A stretch of 64,000 nucleotides of DNA from Staphylococcus xylosus (GTDB taxonomy: Bacteria > Bacillota > Bacilli > Staphylococcales > Staphylococcaceae): positions 1 through 64,000 of the forward strand of contig NZ_MRZO01000001.1 in assembly GCF_002732165.1 (NCBI RefSeq). The letters run 5' to 3'. Under the pieces are notes generated by a model. That model was not told where the DNA came from. It ran no database searches and saw only the letters and a list, made by a program, of their open reading frames with translations. Below are positions 9,120 to 19,231 of this stretch, one piece after another (the stretch's first letter is position 1; each line of letters starts with the position of its first letter). The position numbers and the translations under genes were made by a program.

Positions 9120-9287
9120 ATATATAAAGAAATAGGTTATTGAAGAGAGTGAAGAAAGAATTGATAAATATTATGTTTTTAAGAAAAATGAATTTATAAT
9201 GAAAACGCTATATAATACAATTGCCCGTTTAAAATGATTAATGCTATACTTAAAATGAACTAAGATTAATGAAGGGGAGATTTATAA

Positions 9288-10673
9288 ATGTCAGTTAGAA
9301 TTGAACATGATACATTCGGTGAAATAGAAGTACCATCAGACAAATACTGGGGTGCTCAAACAGAAAGAAGTAAACGTAACTTCCCTGTTGGTAAAGAACG
9401 TATGCCAATTGAAGTTGTTTATGGATTTGCTCAATTAAAAAGAGGTGCCGCTTTAGCTAACTATGAATTAGGAAAATTATCAGCTGCTAAGAAAGACGCA
9501 ATTGTTTATGCATGTGATCGTGTATTAAATAAAGAATTAGATGATCATTTTCCTTTAGTAGTATGGCAAACAGGCAGCGGTACGCAAAGTAATATGAATG
9601 TTAATGAAGTTGTAAGCTTTGTGGCAAACACTTACTTAAAAGAGCAAGGTAGCGATGAATCTATTCATCCTAATGATGATGTCAATAAATCACAAAGTTC
9701 TAATGATACGTTCCCTACAGCAATGCACGTGGCATTATATAACGAAGTAGAAACGAAACTAGAGCCTGCATTAAAATCTTTAAGAGACACGTTTAAACAA
9801 AAAGAAGAACAATTTAATGATATTATTAAAATAGGTCGTACACATTTACAAGATGCTACGCCAATCCGTTTAGGTCAAGAAATTAGTGGTTGGCGCTATA
9901 TGTTAGATAAATGTGAAACATTATTAACTGAATCAAAAGCACATATTTTAAATTTAGCAATAGGTGGAACTGCGGTTGGTACTGGTATTAATGCGCACCC
10001 TGAATTTGGTGATAAAGTCGCTAAGTTCATCGCAGAAAATACAGGATATCCATTTGTGTCTTCTGAAAATAAATTCCATGCATTAACTGCACATGATGAG
10101 GTAGTACAACTTCATGGCTCATTAAAAGCGCTTGCGACAGACTTAATGAAAATTGCTAACGATGTTAGATGGTTAGCATCAGGCCCACGTGCAGGATTAG
10201 CAGAAATTTCAATACCTGAAAATGAACCAGGTTCTTCGATTATGCCGGGTAAAGTTAACCCTACACAATGTGAAATGTTAACAATGGTTGCTGTCCAAGT
10301 TATGGGGAATGATACAGCAGTAGGAATTGGTAGTTCACAAGGTAACTTTGAATTAAATGTATATAAACCTGTTATTTTATTAAATACACTACAATCTATT
10401 TATTTATTAGCAGATGGTATGGACACATTTAATAGTAACTGTGCTGTTGGTATAGAACCAATTCCTGAAAACATCGATAATTACTTAAATCAATCGCTTA
10501 TGCTAGTTACTGCTTTAAACCCACACATTGGTTATGAGAAGGCAGCAAGTATTGCTAAAAAAGCGCATAAAGAAGGCTTAACTTTAAAAGAATCTGCAAT
10601 TCAATCAGGCTATGTAACAGAAGAACAGTTTGAGCAATGGATTAAACCAGAAGATATGGTTGAACCGAAGTAA
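9288..10673 (+). CDS. fumC: Class II fumarate hydratase
   Basis: The 461-residue enzyme interconverts fumarate and L-malate in the TCA cycle, as an iron-independent homotetramer. Family motifs are [13 protein letters not shown] (about residue 97), the TxHLQDATP region near residue 185, and the superfamily signature [11 protein letters not shown] (about 316), whose mobile loop supplies the catalytic serine. The length is standard. ATG follows GAAGGGGAG. It has its own upstream region and a terminator at 10753, so it appears monocistronic. Confidence 0.97.
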   Translation: MSVRIEHDTFGEIEVPSDKYWGAQTERSKRNFPVGKERMPIEVVYGFAQLKRGAALANYELGKLSAAKKDAIVYACDRVLNKELDDHFPLVVWQTGSGTQSNMNVNEVVSFVANTYLKEQGSDESIHPNDDVNKSQSSNDTFPTAMHVALYNEVETKLEPALKSLRDTFKQKEEQFNDIIKIGRTHLQDATPIRLGQEISGWRYMLDKCETLLTESKAHILNLAIGGTAVGTGINAHPEFGDKVAKFIAENTGYPFVSSENKFHALTAHDEVVQLHGSLKALATDLMKIANDVRWLASGPRAGLAEISIPENEPGSSIMPGKVNPTQCEMLTMVAVQVMGNDTAVGIGSSQGNFELNVYKPVILLNTLQSIYLLADGMDTFNSNCAVGIEPIPENIDNYLNQSLMLVTALNPHIGYEKAASIAKKAHKEGLTLKESAIQSGYVTEEQFEQWIKPEDMVEPK

Positions 10674-10752
10674 ATATACCGTAAAAAAGCAATTGTTGTG
10701 ATCAACTAAGTAATGTCTTGTAATCACATCGAAATGTATATTCTTAACTAAT

Positions 10753-10792
10753 AAACGCACTGTCATTTTAAATGGCAGTGCGTTTTCTTTTT
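10753..10792 (+). terminator. Terminator of fumC
   Basis: AAACGCACTGTCATT-tta-AATGGCAGTGCGTTT hairpin followed by TCTTTTT. Confidence 0.92.
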
Positions 10793-10921
10793 ATGATATT
10801 AAAAATTTTGAAATTATACTTACATATAACCAACTTATATGAAAATAAGGGATGAATGATAGTTATAACTTTGAGTATAAGTATTAATTTGAGTAAATAG
10901 TGAAATATAGATTAAAAAAAG

Positions 10922-10968
10922 ACACTTCAATATAAGTATAGTCTTTGTGACTTTATATTGAAGTGTTT
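10922..10968 (-). terminator. Terminator downstream of pseudouridine synthase
   Basis: ACACTTCAATATAA pairs with TTATATTGAAGTGT across a 16-base loop, with T-rich tails on both strands. It lies about 70 bp past the stop of the minus-strand synthase gene and could act both ways. Confidence 0.7.
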
Positions 10969-11035
10969 ATATATTTTGTAGAATAAGTTTTAGGCATGTA
11001 ATAGTATAAAATTTATGATTAAGTATACTACTAAA

Positions 11036-11863
11036 TTAGATCTCATCATCTAGACTGACAGAAATTTGTGCTTGTGTCAGTGGATGGATGAATTCAATTT
11101 TATAACTATTTAATTGAAGTTGTCTCAAAGTAGAGTTTCCATATAATGGGTCGCCTATAACTGGATGTCCAATTTCAGCTAAATGAACACGAATTTGGTG
11201 AGTGCGGCCTGTATCTAATTTTAATTCTAATTCACAGACGTCTTCTTTGACCATTTTTGAGTCAAGAATATGTGTAATTGCTGATTGTCCGGTTGGTGAC
11301 ACCCTACGTTTGTTAGAATGGAATTTATCTTTACCAATTGGCATATCAATAGTTTGAGGTTTGATTGGTAATAAACTATGAACATTTGCTTTATAGATGC
11401 GATCAATTTCATTTTCTTCTAACATACGATCTAATATTTTTTTCATCAATGGGTTTTTTGCTACGATTAATAAACCAACAGTTTCTTGGTCTAAACGGTG
11501 AATTGGTTCAACATAGTCACTTTTAACTGTATAAATTACATGATTCATTAATGTATTACTTTCTTTTAAATCATTTGGGTGTGTTTTAACACCTTTTGGC
11601 TTCATGACTATAGCGATATCATCATCTTCGTAGTAAACTTGTGCAAAACGATAACTAGGTAAATAGTTACTTACTTCATCTGGAGTAGGGATAAACACAT
11701 TGTCACCTGTGTTAACTCTTGTCATTAATGAAGCGGTTGCGTCGTTAATTGTAATTGCTTTAGACATGTTTAAATTATGCAAATCTTTTTTAGGTAAATG
11801 CAATTGTTGAAAAATTTCTCTTAACGTTAAATCATTGTATTTAATAGGGATTTCAAATTTCAT
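11036..11863 (-). CDS. RluA/RluD-family pseudouridine synthase
   Basis: A 275-residue enzyme isomerising uridine to pseudouridine in rRNA or tRNA. The catalytic region is PIHRLDQETVGLLIVAK (about residue 120), where the Asp after RL is the family nucleophile. LDTGRTHQIRVHLAEIGHPV and GDPLYG are the other family signatures. An S4-like N-terminal segment is present. The start is the ATG at 11863, eight codons... that is, seven codons inside the longest frame, because GGAGGATACT directly precedes it. The exact target uridine cannot be told from sequence. Confidence 0.9.
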   Translation of the reverse strand: MKFEIPIKYNDLTLREIFQQLHLPKKDLHNLNMSKAITINDATASLMTRVNTGDNVFIPTPDEVSNYLPSYRFAQVYYEDDDIAIVMKPKGVKTHPNDLKESNTLMNHVIYTVKSDYVEPIHRLDQETVGLLIVAKNPLMKKILDRMLEENEIDRIYKANVHSLLPIKPQTIDMPIGKDKFHSNKRRVSPTGQSAITHILDSKMVKEDVCELELKLDTGRTHQIRVHLAEIGHPVIGDPLYGNSTLRQLQLNSYKIEFIHPLTQAQISVSLDDEI

Positions 11864-12053
11864 AGTATCCTCCTTGATAATCAACTATTATCATACCATA
11901 AACATAGATTTAAAAATATTAGATAAATACTTTCAGTAGATTAAAAATTACATTTGTAATTAAATTATATATTCAATCAAAAAATCAGGATTTTTAAATT
12001 ATTATCTTAGAAGGTATAATAAACATAAAGTTGTAAAGGAATGGACTGGTTAA

Positions 12054-13163
12054 ATGGAAAAACCAACTAGACTTGCATTGTTAAAAGAAATTGCAGAATT
12101 TTTAAATGAAGAGACAGAAACATATAATATGATTCAAGGCGCATTGAAATATTTAATTGAAGGTACTGCATTTACTACGGGGTGGATATTTTTTATAGAT
12201 GACGCGGGACAACATGAATTAGTTGCCCATTATGATTTACCTGGCGCATTAGCAAAGCAAAATTGTAAATATATGTGTGAAGGTACCTGCTGGTGTGTGC
12301 AAGCGTATCAAAATAAAAAACTGACTAAAGCATCTAATATAATAAATTGTTCGCGTATTAATCTTGCAAACCGTGCATTTCATGAGGAAACAGAAGGTAT
12401 TACACATCATGCGACGGTGCCGCTACGCTCTGGGGATGAGTTGTTTGGTCTCTTAAATGTAGCAACGCCATACAAGACAAGTTATAGTGAAGAGGATTTA
12501 GAGTTACTAGAGTCTGTTGCTTTTCAAATTGGTTCTGCAATAAAACGTATCGTATTAACGGATCAAGAGAAGGAAGCTGCGCGTATCAGTGAAAGAAATC
12601 GACTGGCGCGTGATTTACATGACTCAGTAAATCAATTGCTCTTTTCTGTAAAGTTAACCGCGCATGCTGCACAAGGTATTTCTAATGAAGAAGTATCGCG
12701 TAAAGCTTTTAATATAATTGAAGAAACAAGTCAACAAGCTGTAAATGAAATGCGTGCATTAATTTGGCAACTAAAACCAGTTGGATTAGAACATGGTTTA
12801 GTTAAGGCTATTCAAAATTATAGCGACGTATTACAATTGGATTTATCAGTTAGCGTTGAAGGTTTGATTAGCTTGCCAAGTATTATTGAAGAAAATATCT
12901 ACAGAATTATCCAAGAAGGTATGAATAATACGAAAAAGCATGCCCAAGATACAGAAATTACATTAAAACTAGCACAAAATCAGGACTATTTTTATGTAGA
13001 AATTAAAGATTTCGGTATAGGCTTTAACATGCAACAATCAAACTATAATAATTCTCATGGCATTAATAATATGAAACAACGAGCAAAAGTGATTAATGCC
13101 AGTATAGAGATAAACTCCGAAGAACATAAAGGAACTCAAATTTATATAAAAGTGCCTTTATAA
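12054..13163 (+). CDS. airS: Oxygen/redox-sensing histidine kinase AirS (YhcS)
   Basis: A 369-residue soluble sensor kinase. Residues about 25-165 form a GAF domain with Cys71, Cys75, Cys79 and Cys81 (C-x3-C-x3-C-x-C), the cluster that in S. aureus AirS holds a redox-sensitive Fe-S centre. The HisKA_3 dimerisation/phosphoacceptor segment has His189 in RLARDLHDSVNQL, and the HATPase domain has EGMNNTKKHA and GFGI-like KDFGIGFN. No membrane segment is present. The partner regulator starts 21 bp after the stop. NreB is a similar kinase but uses a PAS-type N-terminus, so AirS is the better match. Confidence 0.88.
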   Translation: MEKPTRLALLKEIAEFLNEETETYNMIQGALKYLIEGTAFTTGWIFFIDDAGQHELVAHYDLPGALAKQNCKYMCEGTCWCVQAYQNKKLTKASNIINCSRINLANRAFHEETEGITHHATVPLRSGDELFGLLNVATPYKTSYSEEDLELLESVAFQIGSAIKRIVLTDQEKEAARISERNRLARDLHDSVNQLLFSVKLTAHAAQGISNEEVSRKAFNIIEETSQQAVNEMRALIWQLKPVGLEHGLVKAIQNYSDVLQLDLSVSVEGLISLPSIIEENIYRIIQEGMNNTKKHAQDTEITLKLAQNQDYFYVEIKDFGIGFNMQQSNYNNSHGINNMKQRAKVINASIEINSEEHKGTQIYIKVPL

Positions 13164-13184
13164 AGTAATGAAAGGAAGATTAAA

Positions 13185-13808
13185 TTGAATCGAATTGTGC
13201 TTGTTGATGATCATCACATTGTAAGACAAGGTTTAGAATTTTTATTGTCTACAGTAGATGATTTAGAAGTCATTGGAGGATTTTCAGATGGTAAATCATT
13301 TTTATCATACTTAACAACTAATGATTTACCAGATATTGTATTACTAGATTTAGTTATGCCAGAAATGAACGGCATTGAAATTACAAAGATATTAAAAAGT
13401 AATTATCCCCAAATAAAAATATTGGTCTTAACGAGTTATGTTGATGATGAACACGTGATATCTGCTATTGACCAAGGGGCAGATGGATATGAAATGAAAG
13501 ATGTTGAACCAGAGCAATTAATTAAAACAATAAAAAAAGTGCTAAATGGAGAAAAAATTATTCATCCACAGGCTCAAAGTGTTATGGAAGCTGTTAGTAA
13601 AAAGCCACATTTTACAAATAAATTATCTAAGCGTGAGGCAGAGGTTTTAGCTGAAATGGCCAAAGGTAAGACTAATAAAGAAATTGCAGAAACATTGTTT
13701 GTGTCTGAAAAGACGATTAAAACACATGTGAGCCACATTTTTAATAAATTACAAGTAACGGATCGTACACAAGCAGCTATCTATGCGATGCAGAATAATT
13801 TAATATAA
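13185..13808 (+). CDS. airR: Response regulator AirR (YhcR), NarL/LuxR family
   Basis: A 207-residue regulator paired with AirS. The receiver domain has the acidic pair Asp8-Asp9, the phospho-acceptor Asp55 in VLLDLVMPEMNG, and Thr/Lys switch positions. The C-terminal LuxR helix-turn-helix spans about residues 140-200 (LSKREAEVLAEMAKGKTNKE). The start is TTG at 13185 with GAAAGGAAG upstream. In S. aureus AirSR controls oxygen-responsive and cell-wall genes; targets here are unknown. No clear terminator follows before the next gene. Confidence 0.9.
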   Translation: MNRIVLVDDHHIVRQGLEFLLSTVDDLEVIGGFSDGKSFLSYLTTNDLPDIVLLDLVMPEMNGIEITKILKSNYPQIKILVLTSYVDDEHVISAIDQGADGYEMKDVEPEQLIKTIKKVLNGEKIIHPQAQSVMEAVSKKPHFTNKLSKREAEVLAEMAKGKTNKEIAETLFVSEKTIKTHVSHIFNKLQVTDRTQAAIYAMQNNLI

Positions 13809-13928
13809 ATCTGGATTTTATTTAAAAACATACCACGTGGAAGCAATTTTCTTCTTATTTTGAAAAATTACTTTAAAATATATAAAAATACTATATAATA
13901 AAGTTAATACTCAAAAGGGGATGTTGCT

Positions 13929-15209
13929 ATGAAAACAAAAAATCTTTCGTTGAAGATTGTCATAGCATTAATACTAGGTATTGCAATTGGTTCTATATTT
14001 AATATTTTTACGGACTCAGCTTTTGTCGAGAACGTAGATAAATACCTATTTAATGTTATCGGACAAATTTTCTTGAATTTAATCTTTATGCTTGTAGTAC
14101 CAGTAGTATTTGTATCCATTGTTTTAGGAGTAGTCGGTGTAGGGGATCCGAAATTATTGGGAGGGATTGGACTAAAGACAATTGCTTTCTTTCTAACTAC
14201 GACTGCAATTGCAATTACAATCGGACTTACTTTGGCAATGTTGTTACAACCTGGTGCAGGTAAATCTGAGCTTTTAAATAGCGATGATGTATCAAGTTAT
14301 CAACAAACACTAAACAAAGAAAACAGTGCACAAGATTCAGCTGCAAAACAAACATTTGATCAAACGCTTATTAATTTGTTTCCTAAAAACCCATTACAAG
14401 CAATGACCGAAGAAAATATGTTGCAAATCATTACATTTGCGATATTCATTGGCGTTGGTATTATTATGGTAGGTTCCAAAGCACAGATGGTACATAAATT
14501 TTTAGAACAAACCAATGAAGTGCTAATGTATATCGTGACTATGATAATGAGCGTATTTGCTCCAATAGGAACTTTTGCCCTAGTGGCACACGCATTTACA
14601 GGGGCAGGATTTGGGGCAATTCAGCAACTGGGGATGTACTTCTTTATTGTATTGTTAGCCTTGGTAATCCATTTCTTTGTAGTTTATGGTACTGCTGTCA
14701 AGGTTATGGGAAGAACGAGTCCATTAAAATTTTACAAGGAATTTATTCCTGCGATTACATTAGGGTTTAGTGCTTCAAGCTCAACCGCAACTTTACCTGT
14801 TTCTTTAGAATGTACAAAGAAAATGGGAGTTAGGCGTGAAATTGCTTCATTTGTTCAACCATTAGGCGCAACGATTAACATGGACGGTACAGCAATAATG
14901 CAAGGTGTTGCTACTGTATTTATTGCTCAAATTTCAGGAGTTACGCTATCTTTTGCCCAAATTATAACGGTAGTCGTAATCGCCGTAGTAGCTTCAATTG
15001 GAACAGCTGGTGTTCCTGGTGTGGGTCTAATAATGTTAGCCATGGTGTTAAACGCAGTAGGCTTAGATCCAGCTGCAATCGGTATAATCCTAGGTATAGA
15101 TAGATTGCTAGATATGACAAGAACTTCAGTGAATATAACTGGTGATGCAGCTTGTGCATTAATTATTTCTAGAGCTGAAGAGAGAAAATTAGCCGCAAAG
15201 AATGAATGA
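13929..15209 (+). CDS. Dicarboxylate/amino acid:cation symporter (DAACS family)
   Basis: A 426-residue secondary transporter for dicarboxylates such as glutamate, aspartate or succinate, driven by Na+ or H+. It has about eight membrane spans plus two re-entrant hairpins. The serine-rich HP1 tip (GFSASSSTATLPV, about residue 280), the NMDGTA motif (about 320) and the substrate-binding segment DRLLDMTRTSVNITGDA (about 392) are all conserved. ATG follows AAAAGGGGATG. It resembles GltT/GltP proteins; the substrate is not resolved. Confidence 0.92.
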   Translation: MKTKNLSLKIVIALILGIAIGSIFNIFTDSAFVENVDKYLFNVIGQIFLNLIFMLVVPVVFVSIVLGVVGVGDPKLLGGIGLKTIAFFLTTTAIAITIGLTLAMLLQPGAGKSELLNSDDVSSYQQTLNKENSAQDSAAKQTFDQTLINLFPKNPLQAMTEENMLQIITFAIFIGVGIIMVGSKAQMVHKFLEQTNEVLMYIVTMIMSVFAPIGTFALVAHAFTGAGFGAIQQLGMYFFIVLLALVIHFFVVYGTAVKVMGRTSPLKFYKEFIPAITLGFSASSSTATLPVSLECTKKMGVRREIASFVQPLGATINMDGTAIMQGVATVFIAQISGVTLSFAQIITVVVIAVVASIGTAGVPGVGLIMLAMVLNAVGLDPAAIGIILGIDRLLDMTRTSVNITGDAACALIISRAEERKLAAKNE

Positions 15210-15236
15210 ATTTAAATAGTTTAGAATGATAATTTA

Positions 15237-15279
15237 AGAGGACGAAACATTATTTTAATGTTCTGTCCTCTTTTTTTTA
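15237..15279 (+). terminator. Terminator of symporter gene
   Basis: AGAGGAC and AACATT arms pair with AATGTT and GTCCTCT, followed by eight T. Confidence 0.92.
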
Positions 15280-15484
15280 TTAAAATCATTAGTTGTAAAA
15301 ATAAAAGTGTTATTGGTTAATTATTTTTGCAAATTATTCTATAAAAATAGACTATATGTTTTAAGTTGTTGTTAAAAAAGTTTTTGTTATTAAAAATAAG
15401 ACTTTAGGACTACCTAAAAAATATTGCTATAACATTACCTTTGTGCAACAATTGTAAACATAGTATTAAGAAAGGGTAAAGTTA

Positions 15485-16669
15485 ATGTTAAATATATTGA
15501 GAAGCTTTAAAAAGCGATTAAAACATTTAGATATTGGTATCATAATTAGTTTTATAATTCTAAGCGTCATCGGTGTCATAATGGTATACAGTGCAAGTAT
15601 GGTTCCTGCTTCTAAGGGGAGTTTAACAAATGGAACACCCATTGAAGCTAATTATTTCATGAAAAGACAATTTATCTTTTTCATTTTAAGTGTTTGTATA
15701 ATCTTATTTATTAGTATGTACTTTAATATTAAAATGCTAAGAAATGCCAGTACTCAAAAATTTCTAATAGTAGGGACATTTGCATTATTAATCCTGACGT
15801 TACTAATTGGTAAGGATGTAAATGGTTCTAGAAACTGGATCAATCTTGGGTTGTTTAGTTTACAATCATCTGAGTTTTTAAAATTAGTTGCTATTTTTTA
15901 TCTTTCATATATTTTAGATAAAAAATTAACAAACAATCGAGATTATAAGTTGAAGAATATTGTTCCACCTTTAGGCGTATTAGGTGTGGGATTAGCTCTA
16001 GTATTAATGCAGGGAGATCTAGGGGGTACATTATTAACTGTTGCAATTATTGTGGCTATCTTAATGTATTCTGATATCAAAAATAAAATAAAAATACAAA
16101 TTTTAACTATTACTTCTATTCCTGTAGTACTATACATCTTTTATACTTTAGTTTTTGATTCGAAAAATCTATATAGAATGAAACGAATTAAAGTAGTATT
16201 GGATCCATTTAAGTACGAAAATGGTGACGGATATCAACTTACAAATGCATTAGTTTCAATAAGTAACGGTGGCGTATTCGGTCGTGGCCTAGGTAATGGT
16301 ATTTTGAAATTAGGCTATTTACCAGAACCACATACAGACTTTATATTTACTGTTATTTCTGAAGAATTAGGCCTCATAGGTGTATTACTTATACTACTGA
16401 TGTATGGTTTTATTATCTTAAAAGGATTTATTTATGCAAACAAAACGCGTAACCACTTTTACAAATTAATTTGCGTAGGTGTAGTTAGTTATTTATTTAT
16501 GCAAGTATTTGTAAATATAGGCGGTGTATCTGGATTAATACCATTAACTGGTGTAACACTCCCTTTATTAAGCTATGGTGGGTCATCCATGCTAAGTATT
16601 AGTATAGCATTGGGAATTTTATTGGCAGTTATCCGAGAAATAAAAAAAGAGTCCAAAGTATATGAATAA
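15485..16669 (+). CDS. FtsW/RodA-family (SEDS) glycosyltransferase, FtsW-like paralogue
   Basis: A 394-residue SEDS protein with about ten membrane spans, the family that polymerises lipid II into glycan strands. The N-terminal VYSASMVPASKG is closer, as I recall them, to staphylococcal FtsW than to RodA. The catalytic Asp region (KYENGDGYQLTNALVSIS, about residue 245), LPEPHTDFIFTVISEELG (about 279) and the GVTLPLLSYGGSS signature (about 360) are intact. It is not next to pyc as the main ftsW is in S. aureus. An LCP-family gene follows 46 bp after its stop, suggesting a two-gene wall-assembly operon. Confidence 0.9.
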   Translation: MLNILRSFKKRLKHLDIGIIISFIILSVIGVIMVYSASMVPASKGSLTNGTPIEANYFMKRQFIFFILSVCIILFISMYFNIKMLRNASTQKFLIVGTFALLILTLLIGKDVNGSRNWINLGLFSLQSSEFLKLVAIFYLSYILDKKLTNNRDYKLKNIVPPLGVLGVGLALVLMQGDLGGTLLTVAIIVAILMYSDIKNKIKIQILTITSIPVVLYIFYTLVFDSKNLYRMKRIKVVLDPFKYENGDGYQLTNALVSISNGGVFGRGLGNGILKLGYLPEPHTDFIFTVISEELGLIGVLLILLMYGFIILKGFIYANKTRNHFYKLICVGVVSYLFMQVFVNIGGVSGLIPLTGVTLPLLSYGGSSMLSISIALGILLAVIREIKKESKVYE

Positions 16670-16715
16670 TACATGGAAAAATCAATTGAATAATTAATGG
16701 AAAGGAAGAAGTAAT

Positions 16716-17630
16716 TTGAAGTTATCGAAAATAGGCAAAATTGTAGCGATTATTTTACTGTTAATACTTATTATAATCGGATTTTTTGCATATAAGTTAT
16801 TTCATCTTAATCAAGCAATACATGATTCAGACGGTACAGATGAAGCAACGAAAGCAACACAAGAAAAAATAAAAAATAACAAACCAATTTCTATCGCAAT
16901 ATTTGGGGTGGATTCAGATGCGAAGCGCGCTGAGGAAAACATGGGACAACGTACAGATACACTATTAATTGCATCAATTAACCCCGAAAAGAAAAAAACA
17001 AAACTCATTTCTATACCTCGTGATATGAATAGTAATATCCCTGATGTCGCTGGTAATCAAAAGATTGCGCATGCTTATGCATACGGTGGTCCAAAGACAG
17101 CAATGGACACACTTAGACAAAATTTAGATGTACCGGTAGATGCTTATGTTACTTTAGACATGGATGGTTTCGAAAAGATGATTGATATCTTTGATGGTGT
17201 AACTGTAACAAGCAACGCAACATTTAGTTATAATGGTTCTAGTTTTAAAGAGGGACAAAAAGTGAAATTAGATGGCGATAAAGCACTGAATTATGTGCGT
17301 AGTCGTAAAGAAGAAGGTGCAGGTGGTGACGAAGGTCGTACTGAAAGGCAACGTCAAGTGATTGATGAACTATCTAAAAAAGCAAATGGTTCTTCTAATT
17401 TATTTAAGATAAACAAAATACTTAAAGTTAGTGAAGAAAATGTTAAAACCGACCTGAACGTTGGAGATTTAAAATCTTTATATTCAAATTATAAGGATGC
17501 TACAAATTCTATTGATAAAGAATCTATCGATGGTGAAAATTTAATAGAATCTGATGGAGTTTGGTATTTTGAACCAAATGAAGAAGATAAAAATGTTAAA
17601 ATAAATGAATATAAGAATAATTTAAAATAG
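16716..17630 (+). CDS. LytR-CpsA-Psr (LCP) family cell-wall ligase
   Basis: A 304-residue membrane-anchored enzyme of the class that attaches wall teichoic acid or other glycopolymers to peptidoglycan. Residues 6-28 are one transmembrane helix; the rest is extracellular. The LCP domain has GVDSDAKRAEENMGQRTDTL (about residue 64), SIPRDMN (about 99), the pyrophosphate-binding arginines and ALNYVRSRKEE...GRTERQRQV (about 189-210). The start is TTG at 16716 with AAAGGAAG upstream. Its position behind an FtsW-like gene ties it to septal or side-wall assembly. S. aureus has three LCP genes; which one this corresponds to is not determined. Confidence 0.9.
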   Translation: MKLSKIGKIVAIILLLILIIIGFFAYKLFHLNQAIHDSDGTDEATKATQEKIKNNKPISIAIFGVDSDAKRAEENMGQRTDTLLIASINPEKKKTKLISIPRDMNSNIPDVAGNQKIAHAYAYGGPKTAMDTLRQNLDVPVDAYVTLDMDGFEKMIDIFDGVTVTSNATFSYNGSSFKEGQKVKLDGDKALNYVRSRKEEGAGGDEGRTERQRQVIDELSKKANGSSNLFKINKILKVSEENVKTDLNVGDLKSLYSNYKDATNSIDKESIDGENLIESDGVWYFEPNEEDKNVKINEYKNNLK

Positions 17631-17664
17631 AATATAGGGTTTTAATGTTGAGAGGTGTAAAGCA

Positions 17665-18453
17665 ATGACAGTTATAATATTGCTTATAATAGGACTCGTT
17701 TCTTCTATTATAGGTTCTTTAATCGGTGTTGGTGGAGGTATTATCATTGTACCTACGCTAGTTTTTATAGGTGCAAATTTTGATTTATTAAGTGGTATTA
17801 CAACTCAAACTGCAATTGGTATATCATCTGTGACGCTTGTTTTTACAGGTTTATTTTCAATAATTGCATACCGGGGCAAAGGCAAAGATGCGATTGATTT
17901 TAGAAATGGTATTTTATTTTCTATTGGTATTATTCCCGGATCGTTATTAGGGGCTTACCTAAGTCAATTTCTGAATGATATATACTTTAATATTATATTT
18001 GGTATATTTTTATTTTTAATTTCAATCTTACTTTTTATAAAAGACTACTTAGCATCTAAAAAGGACAGTACTACAGAAAAAAATGTGAATCTAACATTAG
18101 GAATTATTTTTGCATTTTTTGTAGGTATCAGTGCTGGTTTGTTTGGAATTGGTGGCGGTGTGTTAATGACGCCGTTAATGATTATTGTTTTCAACTTCAC
18201 ACCACACGTAGCTGTGGCAACAAGTATGATTATTATTTTTACTTCAAGTTTAGCAAGTTCAGTAGGACATGTGATTCAAGGACATGTGATTTGGGGCTAT
18301 GGATTGATATTAATCATTGCAAGTTATGTAGGAACAAAATGCGGTGTGAAAATTAATAGATCAATTAATTCTGCAAAGTTATCCAACTTACTTAAATTTG
18401 TTTTGATTTGTTTAAGTATCTATTTAATCATCAAAGGATTTATTGAATTGTAA
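17665..18453 (+). CDS. TauE/SafE-family sulfite/organic anion exporter-like permease
   Basis: A 262-residue protein with about eight membrane helices in two repeated halves. Each half starts with a glycine-rich motif, GSLIGVGGGIIIVP (about residue 17) and AGLFGIGGGVLMTP (about 155), diagnostic of the TauE/SafE family of anion exporters. Substrates in the family include sulfite, sulfoacetate and other small anions; none can be assigned here. ATG follows GAGAGGTG. It is close behind the LCP gene (34 bp) and may share its transcript. Confidence 0.85.
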   Translation: MTVIILLIIGLVSSIIGSLIGVGGGIIIVPTLVFIGANFDLLSGITTQTAIGISSVTLVFTGLFSIIAYRGKGKDAIDFRNGILFSIGIIPGSLLGAYLSQFLNDIYFNIIFGIFLFLISILLFIKDYLASKKDSTTEKNVNLTLGIIFAFFVGISAGLFGIGGGVLMTPLMIIVFNFTPHVAVATSMIIIFTSSLASSVGHVIQGHVIWGYGLILIIASYVGTKCGVKINRSINSAKLSNLLKFVLICLSIYLIIKGFIEL

Positions 18454-18649
18454 ATTTAACAAGTATGAGTAAGATAATGTGCTGATTAATTAAACATTAT
18501 CATTTGCTTATGACATAGTTGACTAGAATTGAAAATATCATCTTAGCGCATTTTGAATTCTAGCTAGCTTATTAACAATTTATTAGAATAGAAAAAGATG
18601 GGTAAATGTAATTTTATTATGCATGCTAACTTATAATAATTTTTACAGA

Positions 18650-18691
18650 AAATCAGCCTAAAACATGTTATTGTTTTAGGCTGATTTTTTT
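18650..18691 (+). terminator. Terminator after TauE/SafE gene
   Basis: AAATCAGCCTAAAAC pairs with GTTTTAGGCTGATTT and is followed by T. It lies 200 bp past the stop; the stretch between shows nothing recognisable. Confidence 0.9.
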
Positions 18692-18751
18692 AATAATAAA
18701 CATTAGTAGAATAAAATAATTTATATTAACTCCGTACGCTATATTTTTAAA

Positions 18752-19060
18752 CTATTGAATTTCATTATAAAGCTCTATAAATTGTTTGCCTCTTTTACGA
18801 TTTATAGAATTAAAAATCCATGTTTCACCATCTTTGTCCATAACAACCATTCTATAACAGGTTAATGCTAAACCCATTTTAATGTTTTTAATGTCTGAAA
18901 ATAAGAATTCATTTTTAAATTTTGGCAGTTTTGCACCATCGCTAGTTTTAAAATATATACGATCGCTGAGCAAAATTAAATCACCAGCAATTGATTGTGA
19001 AAGTGAATATTTCAATGTGGCTTGAATAACAAATACCGGATTGTTAAAATCTATATTCAT
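18752..19060 (-). CDS. GRAM/PH-like domain hypothetical protein
   Basis: A 102-residue soluble protein whose pattern of short beta strands and a C-terminal helix (LLSDRIYFKTSDG, LFSDIKNIKMG, FNSINRKRGKQFIELYNEI) looks like a bacterial GRAM/PH-like fold. That is inference from pattern, not from a catalytic motif. ATG follows GGAGGAATAAGTT. It is monocistronic, running opposite to the TauE/SafE gene and the same way as the TarG-like gene. Role unknown. Confidence 0.6.
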   Translation of the reverse strand: MNIDFNNPVFVIQATLKYSLSQSIAGDLILLSDRIYFKTSDGAKLPKFKNEFLFSDIKNIKMGLALTCYRMVVMDKDGETWIFNSINRKRGKQFIELYNEIQ

Positions 19061-19179
19061 AACTTATTCCTCCAAATTTTAATTAATGAGTTAAATTCAA
19101 TGAAGTTTGACAGAAGATTCAACTATTTACTTAATATTATCACTAATGTTGCGTGCTATAAAATATAAAAGGAAGCAAT

Positions 19180-19220
19180 AACCCACTTTATTTCATCATG
19201 AATGATTTAAAGTGGGTTTA
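19180..19220 (-). terminator. Hairpin between TarG-like and GRAM-like genes
   Basis: AACCCACTTTA pairs with TAAAGTGGGTT, just past the TarG-like stop on the minus strand. The T-run is weak. Confidence 0.6.
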
Positions 19221-19231
19221 GTATAGTTAAA

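Noticed and set aside
12054..13808. Assignment of the two-component system as NreBC or VraSR
   Set aside because: The sensor has a GAF domain with four clustered cysteines and no membrane spans, which fits AirSR (YhcSR) better than PAS-type NreB or membrane-bound VraS.
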